A DNA stretch of 64,000 bases from CAXXHQ01 sp963665265 (GCA_963665265.2 OY762224.2:3906001-3970000), one strand, 5' to 3'; positions 27,379 to 37,386 are shown, counted from the stretch's first letter. Made by a program: numbers and translations. The notes: generated by a model not told the origin, from the sequence alone.

Positions 27379-27946
27379 GGTCTCGCTCCTAGCAATTGGT
27401 TCGGCGGAACGTCTCGCCTCAACCGTCTTCCCGCATCCGCGATGCATGACGAAAATTGACGACTTCGACTCCCTAAACTCTCGGGCGTTTCGGACGAACT
27501 CCCCACGGCCTCCGTCAAGCGACTCCGCCGTCAATCGTCCGCAACAGACATATTTCGAGCCGTGTAAAGACTAGGTCGGGTTTCGCCCGAAGTCAAACGA
27601 AGCCCCCCCGTATTCAAAGGTCAACCCTCGCCCGGCCGGATCGAATAATCCCTTACGCACAAGCGGCTTGCGAGAATCTATACAACTGGAGGACAGACAT
27701 TCCTCTCTGTCGCAAAACTGCCCTTACTGCGGTCATTGCGTGAATTTCGCAATTAGAAATCCGCCGCATTTCCGCGCATCATTTCTTCCTTTTTTCGTCC
27801 TTTCGCGCTTTCATGATTATGGCAATCCGTATTTCCTATACTCGCTGCCCAATCATCGTGGTCGCCTTGCTGTACATCACCGCATCGCAGCGATATGATC
27901 TAGAGAACCCTCCGCTTTCGAAAATCTTGCATTCATAGCAATCACT
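27379..27946. repeat. Intergenic with one copy of a TCCTTTCGCGCTTTCGTGATTATGGC-type repeat
   Basis: 568 bp without a supported gene. At about 27761-27825 it carries a ~60-bp sequence that recurs in the same orientation at about 28620-28684. The best-matching core is 27795-27823 (TCGTCCTTTCGCGCTTTCAT...). The two copies flank the single gene at 27947-28612. No promoter recognised. Confidence 0.5.
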
Positions 27947-28612
27947 ATGCGTCGAACAACAAGAACTATTTTCACGGCAACGGCAATTGCTCTTATCGCA
28001 TTCGGCACACTCGGCATTGGCGGCGCCTCTTCCGAACTCGGCAACCTGGAAGCTTTAAGTTATTTATCTCCTCTTTCAATACCCGTTAATCTTTCAGAAA
28101 AAGGAACATATTCGGGTCGCTTCGTTCGCACCTATAATGGCGAGCATGAAAATGAGTTGCGACTCGTCTTCGCCGAACCTATTTCCGCGGAACAAGCGAC
28201 GGCGGAGCTTGACGGCCTAACCGGTCAAGTAACGCTCTCAGACGTCTCTGGACGCGTCTTATCGGAACATCGCTTTAAGGCAGCCGACTTCCGCTCCAGG
28301 CAAGGAACGTCACGAAGCGATGCATCGCTTAAGCTGGCGCTTTATGAAATCAATCGTCGAGAAGGCGAATTTCAGTTATCCATCGACGTCCAAAATCCCG
28401 CCAAAGGTTTAGCCGGACGCCCGCATTGTCTTGTCTTTGAATACAGATTTTGCGGCCTGGAATTCCTTCCGCTCGTCGTTATCAAGTATCCCCTTTATAT
28501 CGCAATGCTTTCTTCCGGAACGATTATCTTGCTCGTCCGCCGTAGAAAACTCGAGCCTGCTCAAGAAGCGGCATATCAGCCGAAAACAGAAAACATGCAT
28601 ACGACTCCGTAG
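27947..28612 (+). CDS. Hypothetical membrane-anchored protein
   Basis: 221 residues. N-terminal signal anchor or signal peptide (TRTIFTATAIALIAFGTLGIGGASS), an extracytoplasmic domain of ~140 residues with strand-like pattern (YSGRFVRTYNGEHENELRLVF), a C-terminal membrane segment (LYIAMLSSGTIILLV) followed by basic RRRKLE, and a short cytoplasmic tail. No family recognised. ATG at 27947. It sits between two direct copies of a dispersed repeat, which could mean a small mobile or recombination-bounded cassette (inference). Confidence 0.6.
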   Translation: MRRTTRTIFTATAIALIAFGTLGIGGASSELGNLEALSYLSPLSIPVNLSEKGTYSGRFVRTYNGEHENELRLVFAEPISAEQATAELDGLTGQVTLSDVSGRVLSEHRFKAADFRSRQGTSRSDASLKLALYEINRREGEFQLSIDVQNPAKGLAGRPHCLVFEYRFCGLEFLPLVVIKYPLYIAMLSSGTIILLVRRRKLEPAQEAAYQPKTENMHTTP

Positions 28613-28619
28613 CTAAGTA

Positions 28620-28684
28620 ACGCCGCATCTCCACGCGAAACTTCTTCTCCTTTTCGTCCTTTCGCGCTTTCGTGATTATGGCGA
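28620..28684. repeat. Second copy of the repeat flanking the 27.9-kb gene
   Basis: The core at 28654-28682 (TCGTCCTTTCGCGCTTTCGT...) matches 27795-27823 with one difference, and the ~35 bases before it are also similar (CGCCGCATCTCCACGC against CGCCGCATTTCCGCGC). Weaker relatives lie at about 55700-55730 and 54645-54660. Confidence 0.5.
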
Positions 28685-28835
28685 CTCTGCCGCAACTTCC
28701 GCGTCTCCACATGAGACTCGTTGCGTCACTTTTCGTCTATGAAGACGTTTGCGAACATTAGTATCCAGCAATCTCGGTCTGATTAAGAGATTCCTCACCG
28801 CTTCTCCGTCGTCAACATGGAAGCGACGTTACCGT

Positions 28836-31800
28836 TCAATTAAATTCACACGAAGTTGATTTAACGCCATCAATACTTACCATTTTTTTCGCAATCACCT
28901 TATCGCCTTGCAGCATCTTCACCGTCCATTTTCCCGGCCAAAGACCGGCGAAATGAAATTCGCCGCTCGAGTTATTGAAGAAAGCCGTCGGATACACCGT
29001 GATGCCCTGCGAATCTGTCGCCAAAACCGAAAGGCCTCTACGACTAAGCCATCTCTCCTGTACGATTCCGACAATCGTTCCGCCTGGTTTTAGCTCATGC
29101 AACCCCATTTCTTTACGATTATTTTCAACCGATACTTCCCCAATTTTGCACCAGCTTTCCGGAGGGTTGTAAGCGTACAAAAGATAACTGTCGTTGGATA
29201 AGAAACGAAAGCGGAAGTCGCCGTTTTCATCACAATATGCGTAACGAATCTCTCGAGTCTTTTTGCCGACCGCAATGACGTGCAAATCCCTTACGAACTT
29301 TTCCGCCTGCCGCACGCGTCCTATTACCGAACCGGCTCCAAGCGGAATCGACAGATTCGCCCCTCCCGATTTAACCTCAATTTCCGTTTTGTAAAGTGAT
29401 CGCTTTACTTCTACCTCTTTAGGCGACATCGCGGAATGCTGAGGCGACGCCGCTTCCATTAAGATCATCCGATACTTGCCGGGATGCACGTCATGAAGAT
29501 GTATTTCCTTATTCTCATCCAATTTTATCTGCGAAATTATTGGAAACGACGACGGCTTATCGAGAGCCGTCAAATAAACCTCAAATATCGGAGCTTCGAT
29601 GTCCTTTGCCTCCGCCGGTTCCGGCGACGTTTCCTCTTTGGGCTCGCCTTCCGATTCGCCCTTCGATTCTTCCTTCACGGCAACACCCAATCCGGAGGCG
29701 AAATGAGACTCGGAGCCGTCGCCGACTACCATTTTGCAGACGATTTCCCAATCGGGCGAATCGTCATAAAATCGCACTTCCGTCCCCTTTCCCTCAAGAA
29801 CATAAACATCGCGTATTTGGCCGCCGAAGATATTTCCCGATGCTTCGAAAGGAATTGTTACTTGAGCCTCGCCGGCCGGTATGCCGGACGCTTCAAATCG
29901 CCCGAACTCATCCGTCATGCAAACAACCTTGGAAGCGCGCAAAACGCGCGAGTCCTTTGGAATAGACTGAGTAAACCCAACGGTCACTGCCATAAACGCC
30001 GCAGGTTGTTGCTTTTCAGCAAAACGAATAATGCGACCCGCTCGAACAAGCTGCGACTGATACACGACGCCGAAAATGCTTCCTATTCCTCGCAAATGAA
30101 ATACGCCGGCGTTTGTATCCTTCTCGCCGACCGCAACCTCGGTATAATATGGAGCAAAGGAAGACCCGGAAATCGTAAGAACATACTTCCCTTTTGCCGC
30201 ACGATCGAAACGAAATTTTCCTTCGTCGTCAACCGTCGTTTCCAATCGTCCTAACTCTTTTCGCCAACTCAGCTTCAGCCCGTCTTCAATTTCCAGAGGA
30301 GTCAGCGTAACAGAGGCTTTTTCCGTGCTCTTTCCCGGCAGGATCATTTTCCCTCGCACAGCGACGCCCGGCTTCAAACGAACCGTAATGGAACGACTCC
30401 CTGTCCAACTATCGACGGAAGATTCCCACAAGGCAAACCCTGGAGCTTGAACGCCGATCCATATATCCTTCGATTTCGCCAAATTGCGAACCGTCATTGA
30501 AAAACGACCGTCTTTCCCTTCGCTCCGCATCCGAGCACAAGCCGATTTCTCCGGCTCCAATCCTCGTCCAACCGAAACGACGAATCCTTCGACGGGCTTG
30601 CCGTCGACTGTCATAACCTTTCCTTCCAACACTGGCTCCGATTGAAGAACGACGGATAACCCTTTTGGATCCGCCTCGTGCAAGATCAATCGCCTCCGTT
30701 GATAACCCTTTTTATCAAACGAAATAAAATAACAAGGACTGCCGCTCGTCGGACCGCTAATCTCTGAATCAGAAGTTTCCTGATCCTGCAATGACTCCTT
30801 CATTCCTATTCCGTTTTTCCTCAGAGGACAGGTTAAAGCGAATTTCCCGTCGGCTTCGGTTTGAGTCTCTTTCCCGCAGCCGTCGGAAACTTGAACTCCG
30901 CTTATCGGCATTCCGTTCACGTCATTTACGACGCCACAAATTTTTTCCCCTTTCTTTAACTTGACTCTCGTCGAAAAGCTCTTCACGGCGTTTTCTTTGC
31001 GGTTTCTCCCGTACACGATCGTACAGGGGTCGAAGTCCTCAAGATAATCTTGATGCCAAACGTTAATACCTCTGCTCGAAACCACTCCCCCAAGAATAAA
31101 ATTGCCCTCGGCGTCCGTTCGAACCGCGCGATCAAAATCTGGAACTTGCTCAACAGGCCATCCTCCCCTCGGCCAAACCAGTGCGTCTTTAACGGACTTT
31201 CCCGTTTGTTCGTCAACTACCGTTCCCCTTATGACCATGCCGGTACGAACGAGAACTTCAACCTTGCGATCCCGATTATCAGCCGATAAAAGATAATTTT
31301 CGCCGTCTTTCAGCGACTCCCCGACCACGTTTCCTCCTTTGATGCGAATATTGATCAAACACGACTTCGGCGCCATGATCGAGAATTCGCCGCTATCAGA
31401 TTTTACTTCCGCCGGACGCATCAAAAGCGGGTCAAACGTAACCAACTGATCGCGTATGGAATAGTCGTAAAAAAAATGAGTGATTGGTTTCCGAGTTTCC
31501 TGATCTAAAACTACAATGGTCGCCGGCGATGCGTCTTTCCACGGCAACACCGTCAATTCCTCGCGCGGCGTCCACTCATCACCGCTTTGATCGATCAACC
31601 AATTATCTTTTGTTTGAAAACGAAAAACCTCCGTCTCTCCGAAACGGCAAACCCAGCAGCCTTTTTCAAAACTGAACCTGCCTTTTTTTGCTGGAGATGC
31701 GGAGAAAAAAAAGTCCCCGCCAGTAAGAAATTCAATGCGTTGTTCGCGCGAGCTCCGATTGACGTAAACGCCTGAAAGCTCGGCCCCATGCAAAACGCCG

Positions 31801-31847
31801 CCGCCAAATAGTAGCCCGACGCACAAAACCCAAGACGCCGTTTTCAT
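28836..31847 (-). CDS. Large secreted protein with carboxypeptidase-regulatory-like domains
   Basis: 1003 residues. Signal peptide (SWVLCVGLLFGGGVLHGAEL), then many beta-sandwich modules of the CarboxypepD_reg/SpaA type. Characteristic segments are IRGTVVDEQTGKSVKDALVW, CGVVNDVNGMPISGVQVSD followed by TQTEADGKFAL, EGKVMTVDGKPVEGFVVSV, ETTVDDEGKFRFDRAAKGKYVL and MTDEFGRFEASGIPAGEAQV. Six or more such modules alternate with variable sequence; a Glu/Lys-rich stretch lies near residue 730. The ATG at 31847 is preceded by AGGGGGA. Such proteins are common at the planctomycete surface and probably bind or scaffold; no catalytic domain was seen. The gene is somewhat A+T-richer than its neighbours. 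Confidence 0.75.
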   Translation of the reverse strand: MKTASWVLCVGLLFGGGVLHGAELSGVYVNRSSREQRIEFLTGGDFFFSASPAKKGRFSFEKGCWVCRFGETEVFRFQTKDNWLIDQSGDEWTPREELTVLPWKDASPATIVVLDQETRKPITHFFYDYSIRDQLVTFDPLLMRPAEVKSDSGEFSIMAPKSCLINIRIKGGNVVGESLKDGENYLLSADNRDRKVEVLVRTGMVIRGTVVDEQTGKSVKDALVWPRGGWPVEQVPDFDRAVRTDAEGNFILGGVVSSRGINVWHQDYLEDFDPCTIVYGRNRKENAVKSFSTRVKLKKGEKICGVVNDVNGMPISGVQVSDGCGKETQTEADGKFALTCPLRKNGIGMKESLQDQETSDSEISGPTSGSPCYFISFDKKGYQRRRLILHEADPKGLSVVLQSEPVLEGKVMTVDGKPVEGFVVSVGRGLEPEKSACARMRSEGKDGRFSMTVRNLAKSKDIWIGVQAPGFALWESSVDSWTGSRSITVRLKPGVAVRGKMILPGKSTEKASVTLTPLEIEDGLKLSWRKELGRLETTVDDEGKFRFDRAAKGKYVLTISGSSFAPYYTEVAVGEKDTNAGVFHLRGIGSIFGVVYQSQLVRAGRIIRFAEKQQPAAFMAVTVGFTQSIPKDSRVLRASKVVCMTDEFGRFEASGIPAGEAQVTIPFEASGNIFGGQIRDVYVLEGKGTEVRFYDDSPDWEIVCKMVVGDGSESHFASGLGVAVKEESKGESEGEPKEETSPEPAEAKDIEAPIFEVYLTALDKPSSFPIISQIKLDENKEIHLHDVHPGKYRMILMEAASPQHSAMSPKEVEVKRSLYKTEIEVKSGGANLSIPLGAGSVIGRVRQAEKFVRDLHVIAVGKKTREIRYAYCDENGDFRFRFLSNDSYLLYAYNPPESWCKIGEVSVENNRKEMGLHELKPGGTIVGIVQERWLSRRGLSVLATDSQGITVYPTAFFNNSSGEFHFAGLWPGKWTVKMLQGDKVIAKKMVSIDGVKSTSCEFN

Positions 31848-32006
31848 GAAATTCCCCCTAAAATTGCGAAAAGTATTTTTGCTCCGACATTATACCCCCA
31901 GTTCGTAGATTAGACATCCCGTGCATGACGACGCCGGATAAAAAACCATTATTCCTCCGCCCCTCCGCCTGCGCCTATTCGCGTCCCTTTGCGTTCATTC
32001 GAGGTT

Positions 32007-32819
32007 TCATCTCACCGTCTCCCCGGAATGAATGCGAACCAGTCCGGCATCGGTCTGCAGGAGCAACGCCCCGTCGGGCGCAATCCCCTTGCATATACCC
32101 GCCGCGACCGTGTTGTTCGTCCGAATGCGAAGCGGCTCGTTCTTTTGCAAACACAAGCGGTCGGCCATGTCGGCCACTAGATCGGGCCGATCCTTCAACA
32201 TCTCCAATCGTTCGTCCAAATGCCGAAGAACTGCCACAAGCACGTCGGTGTTCGAATGCTCTCGGCCGGTCAACTCGCAAAGAGAAACGGCCAGAGAACT
32301 GATTTCCGCCGGTCCCGCGCTCGGCCGATTGTTAGTATTGATCCCCAAGCCGACGACGCACTTTCCGTCGGCCAGCGATTCAATCAAAATGCCGACGATT
32401 TTTTTGCCCGCCGCGAAAACGTCGTTCGGCCAGCGAATACCGAGCGTGTGTCGAACGTCCAACTCGCGCTGCAACGCCTCGACCGCCGCGGTCCCCGCCG
32501 CCAGACTAATCAACGCCCGGCTTTGGGCGTCGGCCAATTCGACAGGCAATTCCAGCAACAGACTAAAGGCCAAGCTCCCGTCGCCGGTCCACCATTTATT
32601 CGAACCTCGACCGCGTCCCGCCGTCTGACGATCGGCCACGACAAGAAGCGGCAGCCGTCGCCCGCCGCGCCGCCCCCAATCGGCCGCCCGATTGTTCGTC
32701 GAATCGATTGTCGGCAGATATTCGGCGTCGGCGATCCAGGTCTCGTCCAGAACTCGGCGAACGTCGATTGGTTCGTGCTGCATTTGCGTGCCTTGGCCTT
32801 CCTTATTCAGCCCATTCAT
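32007..32819 (-). CDS. birA: Biotin--[acetyl-CoA-carboxylase] ligase
   Basis: 270 residues. Catalytic domain signatures: LPTIDSTNNRAADW, VVADRQTAGRGRGSNKWW (the biotinyl-AMP-binding GRGRG loop), LGIRWPNDVFAAGKKIVGILIES and VVGLGINTNN, followed by the SH3-like C-terminal domain. It attaches biotin to the acetyl-CoA carboxylase carrier protein and so feeds fatty-acid synthesis. There is no N-terminal helix-turn-helix, so it is a monofunctional ligase that cannot be a repressor like E. coli BirA. The start is uncertain: ATG at 32819 with GGTGA/AAGGA upstream, or ATG at 32783. Confidence 0.92.
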   Translation of the reverse strand: MNGLNKEGQGTQMQHEPIDVRRVLDETWIADAEYLPTIDSTNNRAADWGRRGGRRLPLLVVADRQTAGRGRGSNKWWTGDGSLAFSLLLELPVELADAQSRALISLAAGTAAVEALQRELDVRHTLGIRWPNDVFAAGKKIVGILIESLADGKCVVGLGINTNNRPSAGPAEISSLAVSLCELTGREHSNTDVLVAVLRHLDERLEMLKDRPDLVADMADRLCLQKNEPLRIRTNNTVAAGICKGIAPDGALLLQTDAGLVRIHSGETVR

Positions 32820-32962
32820 CCTTCACCGCCCATTTATACCGCAAAAAATCCCCTTTTCCCAGATCGATATTGACCGTTTTGGGCCAGTTGGGTACCTATT
32901 CTCCGCTCGTATATATATGTCGAAGAATTTGCGCCCTTTTCCGCCCTTGGGAGAATTAAGCC

Positions 32963-34390
32963 GTGGCTCCTACCGCTCGAATCCTGTGCGGTTTGTTGAT
33001 AATTCTTGGATTGATCCAAGAATTGCCCTGCCATGCGCAACGGATCCGCTTCGCTTCGGAGACGGCGGACTCGGCAGGCAGCTCCAATTCGCCCTATGGC
33101 TCCGGCGTTCCCTCCCTAGCGCAAAACAACTCCGCCTACGGCGCCCCGGCCTCGACCTACGGAGGCCAACCAACTTACGGCAATCCGTCGGCCGCAAACG
33201 CCGCCCCGTCGCTCATGCAGCCCCCGGCCGCATCGTCGGCGACAGGCTACCCGGCCCAGGGTTATATTCCGCAAACGACGACTCCCGCTCAGTCTTATTC
33301 GCCGCAAACCTACGCCGGCTCGCCTTATGCCTCTTCGACGACGGTTCCCGCGCCCGCCACGGCCGGAGTCGCTTCGCCCTATTCGCCGACGCTACCGCCG
33401 CCGATGCCCGCCACGGCCGCCGCATCTCCCGGGTTACTTCAATCGCCCACGGCAAGCTGGGACCCCTATGCCACGCCTAGCCCGCAAGCCAACGCCCCGC
33501 TCATGTCTCAAGATCCGTACTTTCAGTCCGGCGCGGCTTTACCTGGCTCGACGATGACGAAATTCATGCAAAAAGTGAAAGTCGATTACGATTGGATTTA
33601 TCGCGGCGGAAAAAGCGAAAAAAAACTGGGCGTCAACGACTTTGATTTCGCCGCCACGTTCGCCTTTCCGTTTTTCAACAACATCGATACGCCGTTCCTC
33701 ATCACGCCCGGTTTCGGCCTTCAACTTTGGGACGGCCCGTCGACGATCGCCCCCGACTACGCCGACTTGCCTCCGCATACGTTCGCCCCGTACCTCGACG
33801 CCGCATGGAATCCGCAGATTACCGCTTGGCTCGGCGCCGAGTTGGATTTCCGCATCGGCGTCTATTCCGATTTCGATCTCGTCAAGTCGCAAAGCATCCG
33901 CTACACCGGAACCGGTCTTGGCGTCGTAACCCTCTCGCCGAACGTTAAGGCGAAAGCCGGTATTGTCTATTTGGACCGACTCCGCGTTAAAATTCTCCCG
34001 GCCGGCGGTATCGTGTGGACGCCGAATCCCGACGTGTACTTTAACATCCTCTTTCCTAATCCGAAAATCGGTCGACGGTTCGTCAACTATGGCACGACCG
34101 AATGGTGGGGATACGCTGAAGCCGAATACGGCGGCGGAAGCTGGACTATTACCCACGGCGACATTCCCGGCTCCCCCTTCGCCGGCAAGTCGCACTCCGA
34201 TCGATTCGATCAGTTCGACTACAACGACGTCCGCATTTCCTTCGGGCTAGAATTCAAAACCGTGCGGCGCATGACCGGGCATTTCGACATCGGCGTCGCA
34301 TTCGACCGAGAACTTCGCTACAAGAGCGACTTGCCCGGCGTCTATAAACTCGACCCGGCGTTAATTACCACCGCGGGCTTCGCGTTCTGA
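32963..34390 (+). CDS. Secreted outer-membrane-type protein (paralogue A)
   Basis: 475 residues starting with GTG at 32963. Signal peptide (ILCGLLIILGLIQELPCHAQ), ~150 residues of Pro/Ala/Ser/Tyr/Gln-rich sequence, then a ~290-residue domain with alternating amphipathic strands. These include DFDFAATFAFPFF, FLITPGFGLQLWDGP, TAWLGAELDFRIGVYSDF, ILPAGGIVWTPNPDVYFNILFPNPKIGRRF and ISFGLEFKTVRRMTGHFDIGVAFDREL, and it ends in Phe. This looks like a small outer-membrane beta-barrel. It shares strand motifs with the gene directly downstream (10-bp gap), so the pair is a tandem duplication in one operon. Function unknown. Confidence 0.7.
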   Translation: MAPTARILCGLLIILGLIQELPCHAQRIRFASETADSAGSSNSPYGSGVPSLAQNNSAYGAPASTYGGQPTYGNPSAANAAPSLMQPPAASSATGYPAQGYIPQTTTPAQSYSPQTYAGSPYASSTTVPAPATAGVASPYSPTLPPPMPATAAASPGLLQSPTASWDPYATPSPQANAPLMSQDPYFQSGAALPGSTMTKFMQKVKVDYDWIYRGGKSEKKLGVNDFDFAATFAFPFFNNIDTPFLITPGFGLQLWDGPSTIAPDYADLPPHTFAPYLDAAWNPQITAWLGAELDFRIGVYSDFDLVKSQSIRYTGTGLGVVTLSPNVKAKAGIVYLDRLRVKILPAGGIVWTPNPDVYFNILFPNPKIGRRFVNYGTTEWWGYAEAEYGGGSWTITHGDIPGSPFAGKSHSDRFDQFDYNDVRISFGLEFKTVRRMTGHFDIGVAFDRELRYKSDLPGVYKLDPALITTAGFAF

Positions 34391-34400
34391 TCGGTCAACT

Positions 34401-35453
34401 ATGCGAAACTCGCTTTCACAACTCGGCGTTCTCTGCGCTGCGACGTTCCTCGTCGCGGCGCTTTTCGTTCGTCCCGCTTCGGCCGACGACGAAGTGCGAC
34501 GCCTCCCGCCGGTCGATCAAACCAGCTACCAATATTCCGACGAGTCGTTGCTGCAAAATCCAGCCTCCGTCGCGGATCTGGCTCCGACGTTCCCCGCGCA
34601 ATCCGCAGGCGAAAATTCGCCGCCGGCGAACGAGCCGCAACTCCCTCCCGGCGCGCGAAACGGTATCTTCCAAAAAATGTCGTTCGAGGACTCCTTCATT
34701 CTCGGGGGTTCCGGCAATCGTTCTTTTCAGCAGAACGACGCATCGGCCGAAATCACCTTCGGCTTTCCTTGCCCGGAAAAGAGCTCGCCGCTGCTCGTCT
34801 CGCCCGGCTTCGGCGTCCATTCGTTCGACGCTCCGCAAGGCTTGAACATGCCCGCCGCAACCTACGACATCTATACGTCGATCTCGTGGCTGAAGCCGCT
34901 CAACGAAAAATGGACGTTAAACCTCGGTTGCACGCCGGGCGTCTATAGCGATCTGCAAGATAGTTATTCCGACTCCTTCCGCGTTTCGGCGCGGGCGATC
35001 GGCATTTGCAACTATTCGCCGACGTTAAAGATCATGGTCGGGGCGGCCTACACGCCGAACTCGCCGCTCGGTTGGCCGGTGATGCCGTTCGGCGGCATGA
35101 TTTGGACGCCCAGCGAAGACCAACGCTACGACATCATGTTCCCCATGCTGAAATATTCGCGTCGCGTGGCGCTCTCAAAAACGGCCGACGATAAAAACGT
35201 CGAGACTTGGGCCTATTGCGGCCTGGGAATGGGGGGCGGCTCCTGGGCGTTTCGCCGCGAGGACGGCTCGGACGATACCGTCACCTTGCGAGACTTTCGA
35301 TTCCTCATCGGCGTCGAACGAAAGACCGTCGGCGGACTTACCGCCCATCTCGAAACCGGCTACGTCTTCGAGCGAAAAATTAGTTTCGATTCAAACACGC
35401 CGAACTACTATCCCGACACGGCCGTCATGGTCCGCGGCGGCGTAACGTACTAA
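34401..35453 (+). CDS. Secreted outer-membrane-type protein (paralogue B)
   Basis: 350 residues with signal peptide (LGVLCAATFLVAALFVRPASAD), a short linker and the same barrel-like domain as paralogue A. Corresponding segments: AEITFGFPCPEKSSPLLVSPGFGVHSFDAP, LNLGCTPGVYSDL, MPFGGMIWTPSEDQRYDIMFPMLKYSRRV and FLIGVERKTVGGLTAHLETGYVFER. It lacks paralogue A's long Pro/Ala-rich linker. The ATG at 34401 lies 10 bp after the preceding stop, indicating co-transcription. Function unknown. Confidence 0.7.
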   Translation: MRNSLSQLGVLCAATFLVAALFVRPASADDEVRRLPPVDQTSYQYSDESLLQNPASVADLAPTFPAQSAGENSPPANEPQLPPGARNGIFQKMSFEDSFILGGSGNRSFQQNDASAEITFGFPCPEKSSPLLVSPGFGVHSFDAPQGLNMPAATYDIYTSISWLKPLNEKWTLNLGCTPGVYSDLQDSYSDSFRVSARAIGICNYSPTLKIMVGAAYTPNSPLGWPVMPFGGMIWTPSEDQRYDIMFPMLKYSRRVALSKTADDKNVETWAYCGLGMGGGSWAFRREDGSDDTVTLRDFRFLIGVERKTVGGLTAHLETGYVFERKISFDSNTPNYYPDTAVMVRGGVTY

Positions 35454-35664
35454 GCCAAGAAACTGGGATAAAAGGTGAGAGGGCAGGGGACGCAGCCGCG
35501 CGTATTTGACGCGGAGTGTCGCAAGCAGGCATATCGGCCGCAAAAGTACGCGAGATTCGGATGAAGCAGAGACCAACGCAACCTCGCGATTAGCGTCTAT
35601 TAGCGATGATTAGCGTTCTTCTTCTCTGCTTGAATCGCCGAAACGCCCCGAAAGCGCACGACGT
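35454..35664. repeat. Intergenic with ATTAGCG-type repeat
   Basis: About 210 bp between convergent genes. At 35585-35615 the unit GATTAGCGTCTATTAGCG is followed by ATGATTAGCGTTC, a short tandem-like repeat of the kind found scattered in many genomes. No hairpin terminator was identified. Confidence 0.35.
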
Positions 35665-37386
35665 TTATCGCCCGAGCATTTTCTTCATCTCCGCCCAGCT
35701 TCGGGCGTTACCCACGTCCTCTTTCGTCAAGCCGCCGCGTCGAGCCTGCATCACGCCGAAACGCAACGCGTCCAGCCCGTCCGTTCGATGCGCGTCGGTG
35801 TTAATCACGATCGGCACGCCGAGCGCCTTCGCCATCGCGCAGGCCGAGTCGTCCAAATCCAAACGAATCGGATGCGAGTTCAACTCCATCATCTTGCCGT
35901 TGTCTCGCGCCGCCTTCAAAACGGCCTCGACGTCCATCTCATACGCCTTGCGTCGCAAAAGCATGCGGCCGGTCGGATGCGCGATCGCGCAAACGTAAGG
36001 GTTTTCAAGCGCCTCGATCGCGCGGCGCGTTATCTGCTCCTTAGGCTGATTGTGCCCGTAATGAAGACTGGCGACGACCCAATCGGCCTCGGCCAACACG
36101 TCGTCGGGCAAATCAAGTCCCCCTTTCTCCAAGATATCGACTTCGATTCCCTTCAACACCTGAACGCCGGCGACTCGTCCCGATGCGTTTAGTTCGTCAA
36201 TCTCCTTCCATTGAGCGCGAACTCGTCCCGGCGTCAGCCCGCCGACCATCGCAACTCTCTGCGAATGATCGGTAATGGCGATGAATTTTAGCCCCCGTTC
36301 TTTCGCGGCCAAGGCCATCTCCTCGGCGCTCGCCATGCCGTCGGTCCATGTCGTGTGCATGTGCAAGTCGCCGCAAATGTCGCCGATTTCGACGAGCTGA
36401 GGCAACGCCCCGGCGTCAGCCCATTCAAATTCACGCCGCGCTTCGCGCAGCTCCGGCGTAATCCACGGCAAGCCGACGGCCGCGTAAACTTCCTCTTCGG
36501 TCTTTCCGGCGACGTATTCCTCGCCGCGAAAGACGCCGTATTCGTTAATCTTAAGGCCGAGATTCTTCGCTCGACTCCGCAACACGACGTTATGCTCTTT
36601 CGAGCCGGTGAAATACTGCAGAGCGGCGCCGAACGACTCTTCCTTAACGACGCGAAAATCGACTTGTAAACCGGTGGGCAAACGGAGCGACATCTTCGTG
36701 TCGCCCCAGCCTAGCACGGTCGCCTTCGACGAGACGCCGATAAAGCGGTCCATCGCCGCATTCGAATCCTTGGCCACGGCCAGAAAATCCAAATCGCCGA
36801 CCGAGTCTTTGCAGCGCCGGTAACTGCCGGCCGCCTCAATTCGATCGACGGCGCCCGACTCGCGCATGTATTTCAACACCGCTTGAACGTGCAGATCGGC
36901 CTCGGCCCAAAGAATGCGTTGGTCGGCCTCGGCGGCAACGTCGATCCCTTCCAGAATCGTCTTTTGCGTCTTCTCGCCGAATCCCTTTAATTTGCTAACC
37001 AAACCCTCTTCGCAGGCATGCCGCAGTTCGTCAAGAGTCGCGACGTTCAACTCGCGAAAGAGCGTCGCGGCCCGTTTCGGACCGAGACCTTGCACCCGCA
37101 TCAACGCAAAAACAGTCTCGGGAACCTCGGCCTTCAATTCCTCGAGAAACTGCAATCGGCCCGTCGAAAGAAGCTCGTCGATCTTCTTCGCCAAGTCGGC
37201 GCCGATCCCTTCAATGTCGGTCAGCTTGCGATCCGAGGCGCCGGCCACGTCGGCGATCGCCTCGGGCAAGTCGTGGATCGTCTTCGCCGCGTTTCGATAC
37301 GCGCGAACGCGAAAAGGATTCGCCCCTTGAAACTCCAATATATCGGCGATCTGATCGAAAACGGCGGATATATCGGAGTTGTTCAT
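35665..37386 (-). CDS. polX: DNA polymerase/3'-5' exonuclease PolX
   Basis: 573 residues. N-terminal helix-hairpin-helix region (FRVRAYRNAAKTIHDLP, LTDIEGIGADLAKKIDELL, LMRVQGLGPKRAATLF), then the pol-beta-like nucleotidyltransferase site (EAAGSYRRCKDSVGDLDFLA with the G-S and D-x-D metal ligands, and VDFRVV) and a C-terminal PHP exonuclease domain (CGDLHMHTTWTDG, ITDHSQRVAM, INTDAHRTDGL). It fills short gaps in base excision repair and removes 3' ends. ATG at 37386 with AAAGGAAA upstream; the longer frame to 37503 overlaps the next gene and is not used. It follows the GTPase gene by 32 bp, so probably one operon. Confidence 0.95.
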   Translation of the reverse strand: MNNSDISAVFDQIADILEFQGANPFRVRAYRNAAKTIHDLPEAIADVAGASDRKLTDIEGIGADLAKKIDELLSTGRLQFLEELKAEVPETVFALMRVQGLGPKRAATLFRELNVATLDELRHACEEGLVSKLKGFGEKTQKTILEGIDVAAEADQRILWAEADLHVQAVLKYMRESGAVDRIEAAGSYRRCKDSVGDLDFLAVAKDSNAAMDRFIGVSSKATVLGWGDTKMSLRLPTGLQVDFRVVKEESFGAALQYFTGSKEHNVVLRSRAKNLGLKINEYGVFRGEEYVAGKTEEEVYAAVGLPWITPELREARREFEWADAGALPQLVEIGDICGDLHMHTTWTDGMASAEEMALAAKERGLKFIAITDHSQRVAMVGGLTPGRVRAQWKEIDELNASGRVAGVQVLKGIEVDILEKGGLDLPDDVLAEADWVVASLHYGHNQPKEQITRRAIEALENPYVCAIAHPTGRMLLRRKAYEMDVEAVLKAARDNGKMMELNSHPIRLDLDDSACAMAKALGVPIVINTDAHRTDGLDALRFGVMQARRGGLTKEDVGNARSWAEMKKMLGR

